Origin: JAGXLC01 sp041686375 | Lineage (GTDB): Bacteria; Bacteroidota; Bacteroidia; Bacteroidales; UBA12077 | DNA: 64,000 nucleotides | Direction: 5' to 3' | Assembly: GCA_041686375.1 (NCBI GenBank) | Contig: JAWLEB010000011.1 | Span: 14,030-78,029 of the forward strand | Part shown: piece by piece, positions 55,030 through 63,326 of the stretch | Position numbering within the stretch: the stretch's first letter is position 1 | How the letters are laid out: each line of letters begins with the position of its first letter | The notes under the pieces: model-generated | Seen by the model: the letters and a program-made list of their open reading frames with translations, nothing else | Told to the model about the DNA's origin: nothing | Database searches by the model: none | Made by a program: the position numbers and the translations under genes

Positions 55030-55800
55030 TTATTCTCTACCAGCAAAAAGAGCCAATAATCTTAATATTTCTATATATAACCAGACTAATGTTAGTATAA
55101 GTCCGAAAGCGCCAAACCATTCCATAAATTTTGGGGCGCCTGCCTTTGTTCCCTGATAGATAAAGTCAAAATCCAATACAAGGTTCAATGCGGCAATAAT
55201 GACAATAACAATGCTGATTCCTATACCCATTGCATTGGCCTGGAATAGAATTACATTTACATTGAAAAGCTGAAGTATTATTGAGATAAAATATACAAGA
55301 GCCACGGCTCCTGTTGCGGCAATCACACCTGCTCTGAATTTTTTTGTTACTTTGATTACTCCGGTTTTATATGCCAGTAAAAGGATGAATAATGTTCCGA
55401 ATGTTAAAGATACGGCCTGCACTACAATTCCTTCATAAGTTGAGGCTTGTATGAGGGCAGATATTCCCCCGAGGAATAATCCTTCCAGAACTGCATATAT
55501 TGGCGCTGTAGCGGAAGCCCATGTTTTTTTAAAAATTGTAATAATGGCTGTAATAAAACCACCGATGCCACCAATTGCCACCCATGGCATTACTGCTGAT
55601 GCTCCAGCCTGTGGGTCGACGGCATTATAAAATAAGCGCCAGGAATAATATGCCCCAGCAACTAGCAGGAAAAACATCAACAATGTTTTGTTTACTGTTC
55701 CTTCTATGGTCATTGTTTCAGCTTGTGACTGAGCCCTTGCCTTTTTGAAGAATACACCTTTAGAAAGGGCAGGGTTAGTTGATCTTACCATTCTGTTCAT
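55030..55800 (-). CDS. Bax inhibitor-1/YccA family membrane protein
   Basis: 256 residues with seven predicted TM helices. It has the YccA-like opening RSTNPALSKGVF and VNKTLLMFFLLVAGAYYSW, and the acidic C-terminal segment VLDFDFIYQGTKAGAPKFME conserved in BI-1 proteins as a pH-sensing Asp pair. Known members leak calcium or modulate membrane proteases. The start overlaps the stop of the upstream glycosyltransferase gene by 4 bp (ATGA), so they are translationally coupled. Confidence 0.88.
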   Translation of the reverse strand: MNRMVRSTNPALSKGVFFKKARAQSQAETMTIEGTVNKTLLMFFLLVAGAYYSWRLFYNAVDPQAGASAVMPWVAIGGIGGFITAIITIFKKTWASATAPIYAVLEGLFLGGISALIQASTYEGIVVQAVSLTFGTLFILLLAYKTGVIKVTKKFRAGVIAATGAVALVYFISIILQLFNVNVILFQANAMGIGISIVIVIIAALNLVLDFDFIYQGTKAGAPKFMEWFGAFGLILTLVWLYIEILRLLALFAGRE

Positions 55801-56768
55801 TTCTCTTGATTTTCTTTGATGTTTAGTGTTTCTTTAATATGGTAATTATTTCTGTTTTCTGCACTTCTTGATATCAGTTCACCTAGAAAGCCCGCAATGA
55901 ACAATTGCATTCCGATAATCATGCATGTGAGTGCTATATAAAAGTATGGACTCTCGGTAACCAATCTGGTGGGAATACCTTGATTGACATGGTATATCTT
56001 TTGTCCGCCAAGTCCAACTGCTGCCAAAAGCCCCAGAATGAAAATAAATGTTCCTCCGGTGCCAAAGAGATGCATGGGTCTTTTCCCAAATTTGGTTATA
56101 AAAGTTATCGACATCAGATCCAAAAAGCCTTTGATAAAACGATCCATGCCGAACTTTGTAACCCCAAATTTTCGTTTTTGGTGTGCAACGATTTTCTCCC
56201 CGATTTTTTCGTAACCGGCTCTTTTTGCTAAAACCGGTATGTATCGGTGCATTTCGCCGTATACTTCAATGTTTTTCACTACTTCATTTTTATAGGCTTT
56301 TAGTCCGCAATTGAAGTCATGAAGCTTAATTCCAGTGACTATTCTTGCTGTTTTATTGTAAAATTTACTTGGTAACCTTTTTGAAAGCGGGTCTTGTCTT
56401 TTCTTTTTCCATCCCGATACAAGATCATAATTTTGTTCTGTGATCATCTTGTACAGTTCAGGAATTTCTTCCGGGTTGTCTTGCAGGTCTGCATCCATTG
56501 TTATAACTACATTTCCTTTGGCATGTTTAAAGCCAAGATGCAAGGCTGCGGATTTTCCGTAATTTTTTCTGAAACGTATGGCTTTAGCGTTATTGTCTTG
56601 TGTGTTGAGTTTCGAGATCTTGTCCCATGAACCATCATTACTTCCATCATCAATAAAAATTATTTCGTAAGAAAAGTTGTAAGTACCCATTACTTTCTTT
56701 ATCCATGTATATAGTTCTTCCAATGATTGTTCTTCATTATAAAGGGGTAGAATTACAGAAATATCCAT
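55797..56768 (-). CDS. Family 2 glycosyltransferase with C-terminal TM helices (DPM1/GtrB-like)
   Basis: 323 residues. A GT-A domain (about 1-210) has VILPLYNEEQSLEELYTWIK, the metal-binding MDADLQDNPEEI and a DFNCGLKAY segment. Two TM helices follow (about 235-260 and 270-295). Such enzymes transfer a sugar to polyprenyl phosphate in the inner membrane. It starts 15 bp after the DUF4199 gene and overlaps the BI-1 gene, so the three form an operon. Confidence 0.92.
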   Translation of the reverse strand: MDISVILPLYNEEQSLEELYTWIKKVMGTYNFSYEIIFIDDGSNDGSWDKISKLNTQDNNAKAIRFRKNYGKSAALHLGFKHAKGNVVITMDADLQDNPEEIPELYKMITEQNYDLVSGWKKKRQDPLSKRLPSKFYNKTARIVTGIKLHDFNCGLKAYKNEVVKNIEVYGEMHRYIPVLAKRAGYEKIGEKIVAHQKRKFGVTKFGMDRFIKGFLDLMSITFITKFGKRPMHLFGTGGTFIFILGLLAAVGLGGQKIYHVNQGIPTRLVTESPYFYIALTCMIIGMQLFIAGFLGELISRSAENRNNYHIKETLNIKENQEK

Positions 56769-56783
56769 ATAACGAGTTTTTCT

Positions 56784-57341
56784 TTACTGATTGAAAATGG
56801 GTTGGTCTCTTTTTGTAAATATTGATGTTATCAGGGAGAATATAAGTCCCATAAATCCGTGAGAAAATATTGAACTAAACATCATAACCGCGGGACTTTG
56901 GAATTTTTGTTGTATTTCTGTCATCATTTCAATCTGTCCTTCAGGTACTCCTTTATTCAACATTTCTTCCTGGACAATCTTTATGCTTTCATCAAGAAGT
57001 TGAGGATCGATAACTGCATATAAAAGGTAAGTGAAAATGCCCATCACGACACCAGCAAAAACACTAATCAATACTCCTGTCCCCAGGGATTTACCATATG
57101 AAATATATCCTCCCAGGTATTGATCCCTGTATGATTTAGTACCAATAATAATGCCTGCAACGAGTATGATATAGTTAAGAACACCCAAAATAAAATTTTG
57201 TTCCAGTAAATTATTACTAATATACAGGAGTAATGTATAAACAATTAACACAAGCCCTGTTATTAGACCATAAGTCATGGTAAGCTTTAAAAAAAGGTTT
57301 TCTTTTTTGGGGGGTTCTGAGGGTTGATTTATCTGAGCCAT
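56784..57341 (-). CDS. DUF4199 membrane protein
   Basis: 185 residues with four predicted TM helices. The opening KKENLFLKLTMTYGLITGLV and GGYISYGKSLGTGVLISVFA are the DUF4199 pattern. In Bacteroidota it is commonly the partner of the GT2 gene found next to it here. The function is unknown. First gene of the DUF4199-GT2-BI-1 operon, divergent from the SRP RNA gene. Confidence 0.85.
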   Translation of the reverse strand: MAQINQPSEPPKKENLFLKLTMTYGLITGLVLIVYTLLLYISNNLLEQNFILGVLNYIILVAGIIIGTKSYRDQYLGGYISYGKSLGTGVLISVFAGVVMGIFTYLLYAVIDPQLLDESIKIVQEEMLNKGVPEGQIEMMTEIQQKFQSPAVMMFSSIFSHGFMGLIFSLITSIFTKRDQPIFNQ

Positions 57342-57366
57342 GATAAATTATTTTTGATTTTCAGAG

Positions 57367-57374
57367 CAAATATA
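57367..57374 (-). promoter_or_regulatory. -7 promoter box of the DUF4199-GT2-BI-1 operon
   Basis: TATATTTG on the minus strand is an exact TAnnTTTG match, 26 bp before the DUF4199 start and back-to-back with the SRP RNA promoter. Confidence 0.5.
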
Positions 57375-57401
57375 GGATTTTTGTATTTATTACATAAATG
57401 A

Positions 57402-57432
57402 TTTGTGTTTAAAATTAAATTTTCTATTTTTG
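57402..57432 (+). promoter_or_regulatory. Promoter of the SRP RNA gene (-33/-7)
   Basis: TTTG at 57402-57405, a 19-nt spacer and TATTTTTG at 57425-57432 match the Bacteroidota consensus completely. The RNA is expected to start about 6 nt later, which fits the start of the paired RNA end at 57438. Confidence 0.85.
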
Positions 57433-57437
57433 CACTC

Positions 57438-57540
57438 CCTGGGCAAGTCTCATACGACCAGCTCCTGCTGAACTCCCCCAGATCCGGAAGGAAGCAAGGG
57501 TAGGCGGTTGAGCGGTGCGATATGAGTCGCTTGCCCAGCC
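57438..57540 (+). ncRNA. ffs: Signal recognition particle RNA, small bacterial (4.5S) type
   Basis: About 100 nt that fold into one long hairpin: CTGGGCAAG at 57439 pairs with CTTGCCCAG ending at 57538. The apical domain contains ATCCGGAAGGAAGCAAGGG, which holds the GGAAGGAAGCA core bound by Ffh and the conserved GGAA tetraloop. The RNA scaffolds Ffh for co-translational membrane targeting. Strand is fixed by the GGAA loop orientation. A full promoter lies directly upstream. Confidence 0.93.
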
Positions 57541-57631
57541 TTTATTAAAAATTTCCTGTCGGCTCGACTTTTTTTATTAGCGATTTGCAGGGTTTGATAA
57601 CATGAGAATTTACTTTTCCGTATAGCCTGTA

Positions 57632-58162
57632 TTATTTGTAAAAATTTTTAAGCACCTCGATATAAGTTTTCATGTAGACGGGAAGATCAGGTGGTCTTCT
57701 GCTTGAAACCAGGTTTTTATCTATAACTACGGGCTCATCAACCCACTTTGCTCCTGCATTTCGCATATCGTCTTTTATAGCCGGTGTACTGGTTACTTTT
57801 CTTCCCTGCAAGATATCCGCTGAAACCAGCACCCATCCTGCGTGGCAAATTTCACCTATAGGCTTTTCTTGTTTATCTAAATTTCGAATAAAATTCAGCA
57901 CATCGTTATCCCTTCTTAGTTTGTCCGGAGCCCAGCCGCCCGGGATGAGCAATCCATCAACATTATCTGTATCCAAAGCCTGAAATCCAATATCAGCTTC
58001 TACCGGAACTCCATGTTTGCCTTTGTATGTTTTACCAGCTTTTTCACCGGCGATAACTACTGTGATTTCTTCTTCCCTGAGACGAAGGACAGGATACCAT
58101 AATTCCAGGTCTTCAAAGTCTCTGTGGACTAAATTGACTATTGTTAATTTTTTTGCGCTCAT
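57632..58162 (-). CDS. DJ-1/PfpI family protein (type 1 glutamine amidotransferase fold)
   Basis: 176 residues. The nucleophile elbow is GEICHAGWVLVSADIL with Cys and His adjacent, and the supporting segments VDGLLIPGGWAPDKLRRD and GRKVTSTPAIKDDMRNAGAK match PfpI-type proteins. Members act as glyoxalase III/deglycase-like enzymes or intracellular peptidases; which applies is not decided. Single gene. Confidence 0.9.
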   Translation of the reverse strand: MSAKKLTIVNLVHRDFEDLELWYPVLRLREEEITVVIAGEKAGKTYKGKHGVPVEADIGFQALDTDNVDGLLIPGGWAPDKLRRDNDVLNFIRNLDKQEKPIGEICHAGWVLVSADILQGRKVTSTPAIKDDMRNAGAKWVDEPVVIDKNLVSSRRPPDLPVYMKTYIEVLKNFYK

Positions 58163-58323
58163 AATATTGCTTTTTTTTGAATAACTGAAATATTATTAAT
58201 ATGTTCAAAGTGTTTATTGGAAACCACTGTGTTGAGTTCATTTATTTTTTAAAAATTGATTTCTCCTAGTAACGTTTTTTGATATCAAATCTTATGACAT
58301 AATTTCATACAACTGTCAAATTT

Positions 58324-58331
58324 TACTTTTG
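58324..58331 (+). promoter_or_regulatory. -7 promoter box of the glutaredoxin-groES unit
   Basis: TACTTTTG is an exact TAnnTTTG match, 57 bp before the start codon. No TTTG at the usual -33 distance. Confidence 0.45.
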
Positions 58332-58388
58332 GCATAAAATATGCAAAAATATAAATATATCGAATAATAAATATAAAAATAATTTGCC

Positions 58389-58976
58389 ATGGAAGTTGCT
58401 AAAATACAATCATTTGAGGAACTAAGCAAGAATCTGGAACAATCCGGGAAAAGTTATCTGATTTTGTACAAATCCGGAACAGCGAAGAGTCAATGTGCTT
58501 ATCACAATCTTGCAGAGGCTCTTACCAGTATTGACAAAGAGATATCTGTAGTGGCTGCTGATGTATCCAATGTTCGGGATATACACGAAAAATATAATAT
58601 TGATACTGTTCCTACACTGTTATACTTTGAAGGCCATAATTTAAAGAAAACGATTAGAGGTTGCCATTCTGCTTCTTTTTATGTTTCTTTATTTGAGGAT
58701 TCTATATATTCTTCTCAACCGGAAAAAAAAGAAAAACAAAAAAGAGTAATTGTCTATAGTACACCAACATGTCCGCATTGCAACAACCTGAAAAAATACT
58801 TAAAGCAAAATAAGGTGTCCTTTAAAGATATTGACGTATCAAAAGACCAAAAAATGGCACAGGAATTGGTGAGGAAAAGTGGGCAACAAGGTGTGCCACA
58901 AACAGAAATTAACGGTAGAATAGTGGTAGGCTTTAACAGGCTAAAAATTAACGAGCTACTCGGACTAAGAGGATAA
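58389..58976 (+). CDS. Thioredoxin-fold/glutaredoxin fusion protein
   Basis: 195 residues with two thioredoxin-fold domains. The first (about 1-105) keeps the cis-Pro loop (TVPTLLYF, Pro75) but its active site reads SQCAYHN, with a single Cys36 and no CxxC, so it cannot act as a standard dithiol thioredoxin. The second (about 118-195) is glutaredoxin-like with CPHC (Cys128, Cys131), GVPQTEINGRIVVGF and a matching cis-Pro. A thiol-disulfide or monothiol role in the cytoplasm is likely. The groES gene follows 33 bp later. Confidence 0.85.
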   Translation: MEVAKIQSFEELSKNLEQSGKSYLILYKSGTAKSQCAYHNLAEALTSIDKEISVVAADVSNVRDIHEKYNIDTVPTLLYFEGHNLKKTIRGCHSASFYVSLFEDSIYSSQPEKKEKQKRVIVYSTPTCPHCNNLKKYLKQNKVSFKDIDVSKDQKMAQELVRKSGQQGVPQTEINGRIVVGFNRLKINELLGLRG

Positions 58977-59009
58977 TAAATATAAGTTGAATTATAAAAT
59001 TAAATAAAA

Positions 59010-59297
59010 ATGAAAGAGTTACAACCACTTAACGAACACGTATTACTGGATATTTCAGAAGAGGCAAAAGAAGAGAAGACTCCAAGCGGTATCATTATCC
59101 CTGATTCTGCCAAAGAAAAGAAGAAAATGGCTAAGGTAGTAGCGGTTAGTGATATTGAAAATTCAGCCATTGAAGTTGGCGATACCGTGATGTATAAGGA
59201 GTTCTCAGGAACTGAGGCAGAAGTGGACGGGAAAAAATACCTATTAATTCCCTATGCTGACATTTTGGCGAAAGTTGTAGAGACTGACAAAATTTAA
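59010..59297 (+). CDS. GroES-family co-chaperonin (without adjacent groEL)
   Basis: 95 residues. The GroES fold is complete: LQPLNEHVLLDISEEAKEEK at the start, the mobile loop TPSGIIIPDSAKEKKK that contacts GroEL, and GTEAEVDGKKYLLIPYADIL at the end. No groEL follows; a terminator does. It is probably a second, orphan GroES or a specialised form. It is likely co-transcribed with the glutaredoxin gene. Confidence 0.92.
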   Translation: MKELQPLNEHVLLDISEEAKEEKTPSGIIIPDSAKEKKKMAKVVAVSDIENSAIEVGDTVMYKEFSGTEAEVDGKKYLLIPYADILAKVVETDKI

Positions 59298-59311
59298 TTT
59301 TGATTGATTAG

Positions 59312-59343
59312 AAAAGCCTCCGTCAAATTCGGAGGCTTTTTTA
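59312..59343. terminator. Terminator after the GroES-family gene
   Basis: AAAAGCCTCCG and CGGAGGCTTTT flank a 7-nt loop, followed by T's, 15 bp after the stop codon. The A-run on the other side lets it also serve the minus-strand 5'-nucleotidase remnant ending at 59372. Confidence 0.85.
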
Positions 59344-59371
59344 ATATTTCCCGTTCATTCTTTTCAGACTT

Positions 59372-60542
59372 TCAATCAACCTCCTTCACAAAATTTTTTT
59401 TCTCACCGCTATAATTAATTCTTTTTTCCTGTTTAATGAACTCGATTAAATTTTCTACCCAATCATTCCCAAATGGATCCAATTCATAAATCGTGTTGAC
59501 TTTAATTTCTCCTTCAGGAATTTCCGGAATTCGGATACCTCCGTTATTTTGAAATACTAAATCCAGGTTATGCGTTGCTGTTTGTGCGTCTGTAAAAAGT
59601 GAGTCCAGCTCTTCTTTACCACGGATAGGAGCTTCTGTAATGCCTATTACTTCTTGTAGTGCTTCGTTTGTATTATACTGTTCTATCAATTCAGCAATTG
59701 ATTTATCTTTTTTATCGTAATTTTCTAAATCTTTTATGCTGGTTTCAATATCTATGTTATTGTTTCTAAATGTCAGAATTATTTTTCCTACGTAATTCAT
59801 GTCATTACCTGCTTGAGTGATTAATGTCTGATTGACTTTTTCGGCTGATTCTTCTAAAGTATGTGAATGCCCTCCGATTATCAAATCGATATCCGCATAG
59901 GTTTCTGCTAGTGCTTTATCTTTGTAAAAACCGAGGTGGGTTAGCGCAATAGATGTGTCGTAATCTTCTTTCATGGAGATATATCTTCCCGTTGATTCAA
60001 TTGGATCTTGAAAATCAATGCCTTCTAATTTTTTAGCATGGGTGGAAGGCAAGCCATTATTACCAGTTCCAAGGACGCTTAAAATGAATATTTTTTTACC
60101 TGTTGCCTCTATTGTAGTATACGGCTTAGGTTGTTGTATTGGCGTTCTGTCTGTTGCAATGTTAGCACATATAAATGGAAAATTTGCCTCTTCCATCCTT
60201 TCCACCAGTACTTCCTGTCCATAATAAAACTCATGATTTCCAATGGCTGATATCGTACCCTATGTTATTCATTAAGTTAATTATAGGATAACCTTTTTTT
60301 TCGTAAAAATCAACAATAGGGTTTCCGCTGAATATGTCGCCTGCATCGACAAGGAAAACATCTTCGTATTGCTTCTCTATTTTTTCTTTATAGGCAGCAA
60401 GCTTGTCCATATTCTCAATAGAAGCATGCATGTCGTTGGTATGGAGAATTACTATCTGATTTTCGTTGCTATCTTTTTGGTTACAAGAGGTGAATGATAG
60501 TATTAAGAATGCTAATAGCAAAGGGTAAAGAAATTTCTTCAT
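59372..60542 (-). pseudogene. 5'-nucleotidase/UshA-like metallophosphatase, frameshifted and C-terminally short
   Basis: Two frames together encode one protein. The upstream part (60542-60231) has a lipobox (SFTSC, Cys20) and the metal motifs HTNDMHAS and VDAGDIFSG. Near 60250 the frame shifts: the in-frame sequence ends YDISHWKS, whereas one base over it continues AIGNHEFYYGQEVL, the missing GNHE metal motif. The second part (to 59372) carries GGHSHTLEE and the start of the nucleotidase C-terminal domain (QNNGGIR, then DPFGNDWVENL) but ends about 60 residues short of the usual domain. Either a real dead gene or an assembly/sequencing indel; the C-terminal shortening favours decay. Confidence 0.8.
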
Positions 60543-60689
60543 AAGTCTTTTTTTGTTACTTTATGAAAAATTAAATTGTAAAATAACGGGAAAATCTTTG
60601 ATTTTGTTTAAATACCGGAAAAATATTTTTTTTCTTTATAAAAGCACTATAATGACAGCAATTATAGGGGACATGTCGTTTCCTTGATT

Positions 60690-63326
60690 TTACATTCCCA
60701 GCCTGTATGTTAGTTTTATGAGAAATACATTATGAGGGAAGAGATTGTTTAAGTGCTTCATATCTTGGTTAAACTGAAACGGTCCATCGCTTATATAATC
60801 ATCTTTGTTCTGACTCCAGACAAGATACAGTGTTGAACCCGGTATATATTCCCATCGTGCCACCAGGTTTGATTTAAATTGAAAAACTTTGAAATTGGGA
60901 TGGCTGATGGAGTGGTCAGCAGTTCCATCTGAGTTCATATCGAATTCATATAATTGGTCTTCTTCTATATAATTTATTTGTTCGTCAGTAAAGTCAGCAA
61001 ACCGGTCATTATAGTTTTCGGCAGTGCTTTTTGTAATTTGTTTGAAGTTGCTGTAGTCTCCTGTTGCAATGAAAGGCTGTCCCCAATATTGAAGAGAAAG
61101 TTCCGAAGTAAGACTTAAGTCAATTCTTAAGGACATTCGCAGTGTTGTTCTGTCAATAGAGGCCATGAGGTATTTATTTTCGCCGTGTTGATCGGCAGTA
61201 CTTACATATTGAAGATTGTTCTTACTGAAGTCTACAGAGGGGTTTAGAGCGATGTCCACTGTATTATGCGGACGATAAGAAATTTCTGTCCAAATACTGT
61301 TGCTGTGTGAGTGATTATATTTGCTCCAGTTTTGACTGTTTCCAAAACCTAATCTAAAATCTTTTCTGTGATCCGTATTAACATACCACCAGTAATTAAT
61401 TGAAGCCGGTTCTTTTAGATAAGGGCCACCTCTGAGAGCAGTTTTGTTCAGTGATGCAGAATTGCCATTTATTCCATAACCGAACTCCCAATAGTTTTTG
61501 AAGTTCATGTGCATCTGGAAATTTCCTCCTGTGACCAATGATGTTCCTGCATAATCCCATATCTGCCACTGATTGACATTAATATTGAATCTCCGGAATA
61601 TACTGAAAGGTTCAAGTGTTCTGTAGCTTGCAAAAGATAGTTGAGATAGTTGATCTGCATCTTGTTGATAACCCATATCATTAAGTTCCAATCCCGGGGA
61701 TTTCCAATTAAGAAATACTCCATACTGAAAATTCCCACTTCCTAATTTTAGAAACATAAGGCTTCCGGCATGGCCAGTGAGCGCATTTTTTGCAGAGTCA
61801 ACGGAAAGATGACTGGCATCAGGTCGTTGGTAATACCTTGCTGATGAACGTTGAGTATTTATTATCGCATTTTCGTCTCCTCTGACATGACTCATGATAG
61901 CCCTACCTCCAACTAAATAAGTTTTATCTTTCCATTGGTGCTGAAAGTTCACTCCCCCTGTATATGCATGGTCATGCATGAAATTCAGGTTATCACTGTC
62001 AATTTTCCTTGTTGTGGATGTAAATATACCCCCAAACAAGGTGTTTCCTTCATTAAAATCTTTTTCAACACGTCCCAGGAAATAATTACTGAGGGGTTCG
62101 ACCGTTGCGTATCGTGTGTTGTCCCCGTCCGAGATTTCTGCTTTTTCTTTTTGAGTCATGCTTTCAAGGATACCCACCGACCATCCGTTTTTTGTTTTCC
62201 CTGTTAATTTTAATGCCCCCAGAATGGTTGTATTGTCAGGTTTTTTTATATATTCATTGTCTGTTGTCTCCGGATAGTAACTTGGGGATCTTCCTATCCT
62301 TCTGGAATAAAATAAATTATCATTCATAAAATCACCAAAACTCATGAGTCTGAAATTCATTATGTTACTACCTTCAATGAAAAAAGGCCGCTTTTCATTG
62401 AAAAATGTTTCGTAAGCAGTAAGATTTACTTCGGATGGATCGGCTTCTACCTGGCCAAAATCCGGATTGATAGCCATATCTAAGGTCAGGTTATTGGTTA
62501 GACCAAATTTCCCGTTTAAGCCGGCATTTATGTTTTTAGACTGGCCTGAAGATCGGAATGGGTTGTCAGTCTCTTTTTGAAATCGTTCCAATTTTGCCAC
62601 AGTGTATGGGGTCAGTGATTTCTCTTTTTGAGGTTCAATATTGTTCATACCGTTTAAAGTACCAAATTTACTTACCCATCCGCCTGCATCTTTGGGAATT
62701 AATTTCCAATGAACTTCCTCATCGTACCTGTATATATTCCTTGTGATTTGTAAACCCCATTTTTGTTGTCCTTTTTTACTAAAACGCACTTGAGTGAAGG
62801 GGATTTTCATTTCCGCTGTCCATCCCAGGCTATCAATATTTGTATTTACATACCATATTGGATCCCAGTTATTATCAGAATTATTTCCGTCATCACTGAT
62901 TATTCTGTCGCTTTTCACCCCTGCCGCGCTTACACTAAATACAAAGGCAGTCCGTTTATCGTTGTAGCTGTCAATTTGTATACCAACATTATCTCCTTCG
63001 CTGTTGTCCCTTCTTGAAAGTCGGGCAACTATACTGTCCGGATTATTATCATAAGCCCGTATAGCAATATAAAGAAAGTCGTTATCATGCAATATTTTAA
63101 AAGAAGTTTCCTGAGAAGCCTTTCGTCCCTCATAAGGCTCCCTCTGGAGGAAATCATTTGACCATTGTATCTTTTCCCAAGCTGGATCATCTAATATTCC
63201 GTCTATGATTGGCGTTGCTTCATTTTCTCCAATCCCGGATGATTTATAGGTTTTGTCTTGGGCAAATATGCTTATTGATAGGAGAAAGGTTAATTTCAGG
63301 ATCAGTATTGTTTTTAAGCCCTTCAT
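60690..63326 (-). CDS. DUF5916 outer membrane protein with N-terminal CBM9-like domain
   Basis: 878 residues with a signal peptide (about 1-22). Residues about 30-215 form a carbohydrate-binding family 9-like sandwich (ATPIIDGILDDPAWEKIQWS; FLYIAIRAYDNNPDSI). The rest is the DUF5916 part: MAINPDFGQVEADPSEVNLT, TFFNEKRPFFIEGSNI and a long beta-barrel-like region ending in LTYRLGM. Members sit in the outer membrane with unknown substrate. A single-gene unit at the right side of the window. Confidence 0.88.
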   Translation of the reverse strand: MKGLKTILILKLTFLLSISIFAQDKTYKSSGIGENEATPIIDGILDDPAWEKIQWSNDFLQREPYEGRKASQETSFKILHDNDFLYIAIRAYDNNPDSIVARLSRRDNSEGDNVGIQIDSYNDKRTAFVFSVSAAGVKSDRIISDDGNNSDNNWDPIWYVNTNIDSLGWTAEMKIPFTQVRFSKKGQQKWGLQITRNIYRYDEEVHWKLIPKDAGGWVSKFGTLNGMNNIEPQKEKSLTPYTVAKLERFQKETDNPFRSSGQSKNINAGLNGKFGLTNNLTLDMAINPDFGQVEADPSEVNLTAYETFFNEKRPFFIEGSNIMNFRLMSFGDFMNDNLFYSRRIGRSPSYYPETTDNEYIKKPDNTTILGALKLTGKTKNGWSVGILESMTQKEKAEISDGDNTRYATVEPLSNYFLGRVEKDFNEGNTLFGGIFTSTTRKIDSDNLNFMHDHAYTGGVNFQHQWKDKTYLVGGRAIMSHVRGDENAIINTQRSSARYYQRPDASHLSVDSAKNALTGHAGSLMFLKLGSGNFQYGVFLNWKSPGLELNDMGYQQDADQLSQLSFASYRTLEPFSIFRRFNINVNQWQIWDYAGTSLVTGGNFQMHMNFKNYWEFGYGINGNSASLNKTALRGGPYLKEPASINYWWYVNTDHRKDFRLGFGNSQNWSKYNHSHSNSIWTEISYRPHNTVDIALNPSVDFSKNNLQYVSTADQHGENKYLMASIDRTTLRMSLRIDLSLTSELSLQYWGQPFIATGDYSNFKQITKSTAENYNDRFADFTDEQINYIEEDQLYEFDMNSDGTADHSISHPNFKVFQFKSNLVARWEYIPGSTLYLVWSQNKDDYISDGPFQFNQDMKHLNNLFPHNVFLIKLTYRLGM

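Noticed and set aside
57632..58162. PfpI gene as part of the SRP RNA transcript
   Set aside because: It lies on the opposite strand with its own start region.
59372..60205. Second half of the nucleotidase as an independent gene
   Set aside because: It starts in the middle of the metallophosphatase fold; the missing first motifs are in the frame directly upstream.
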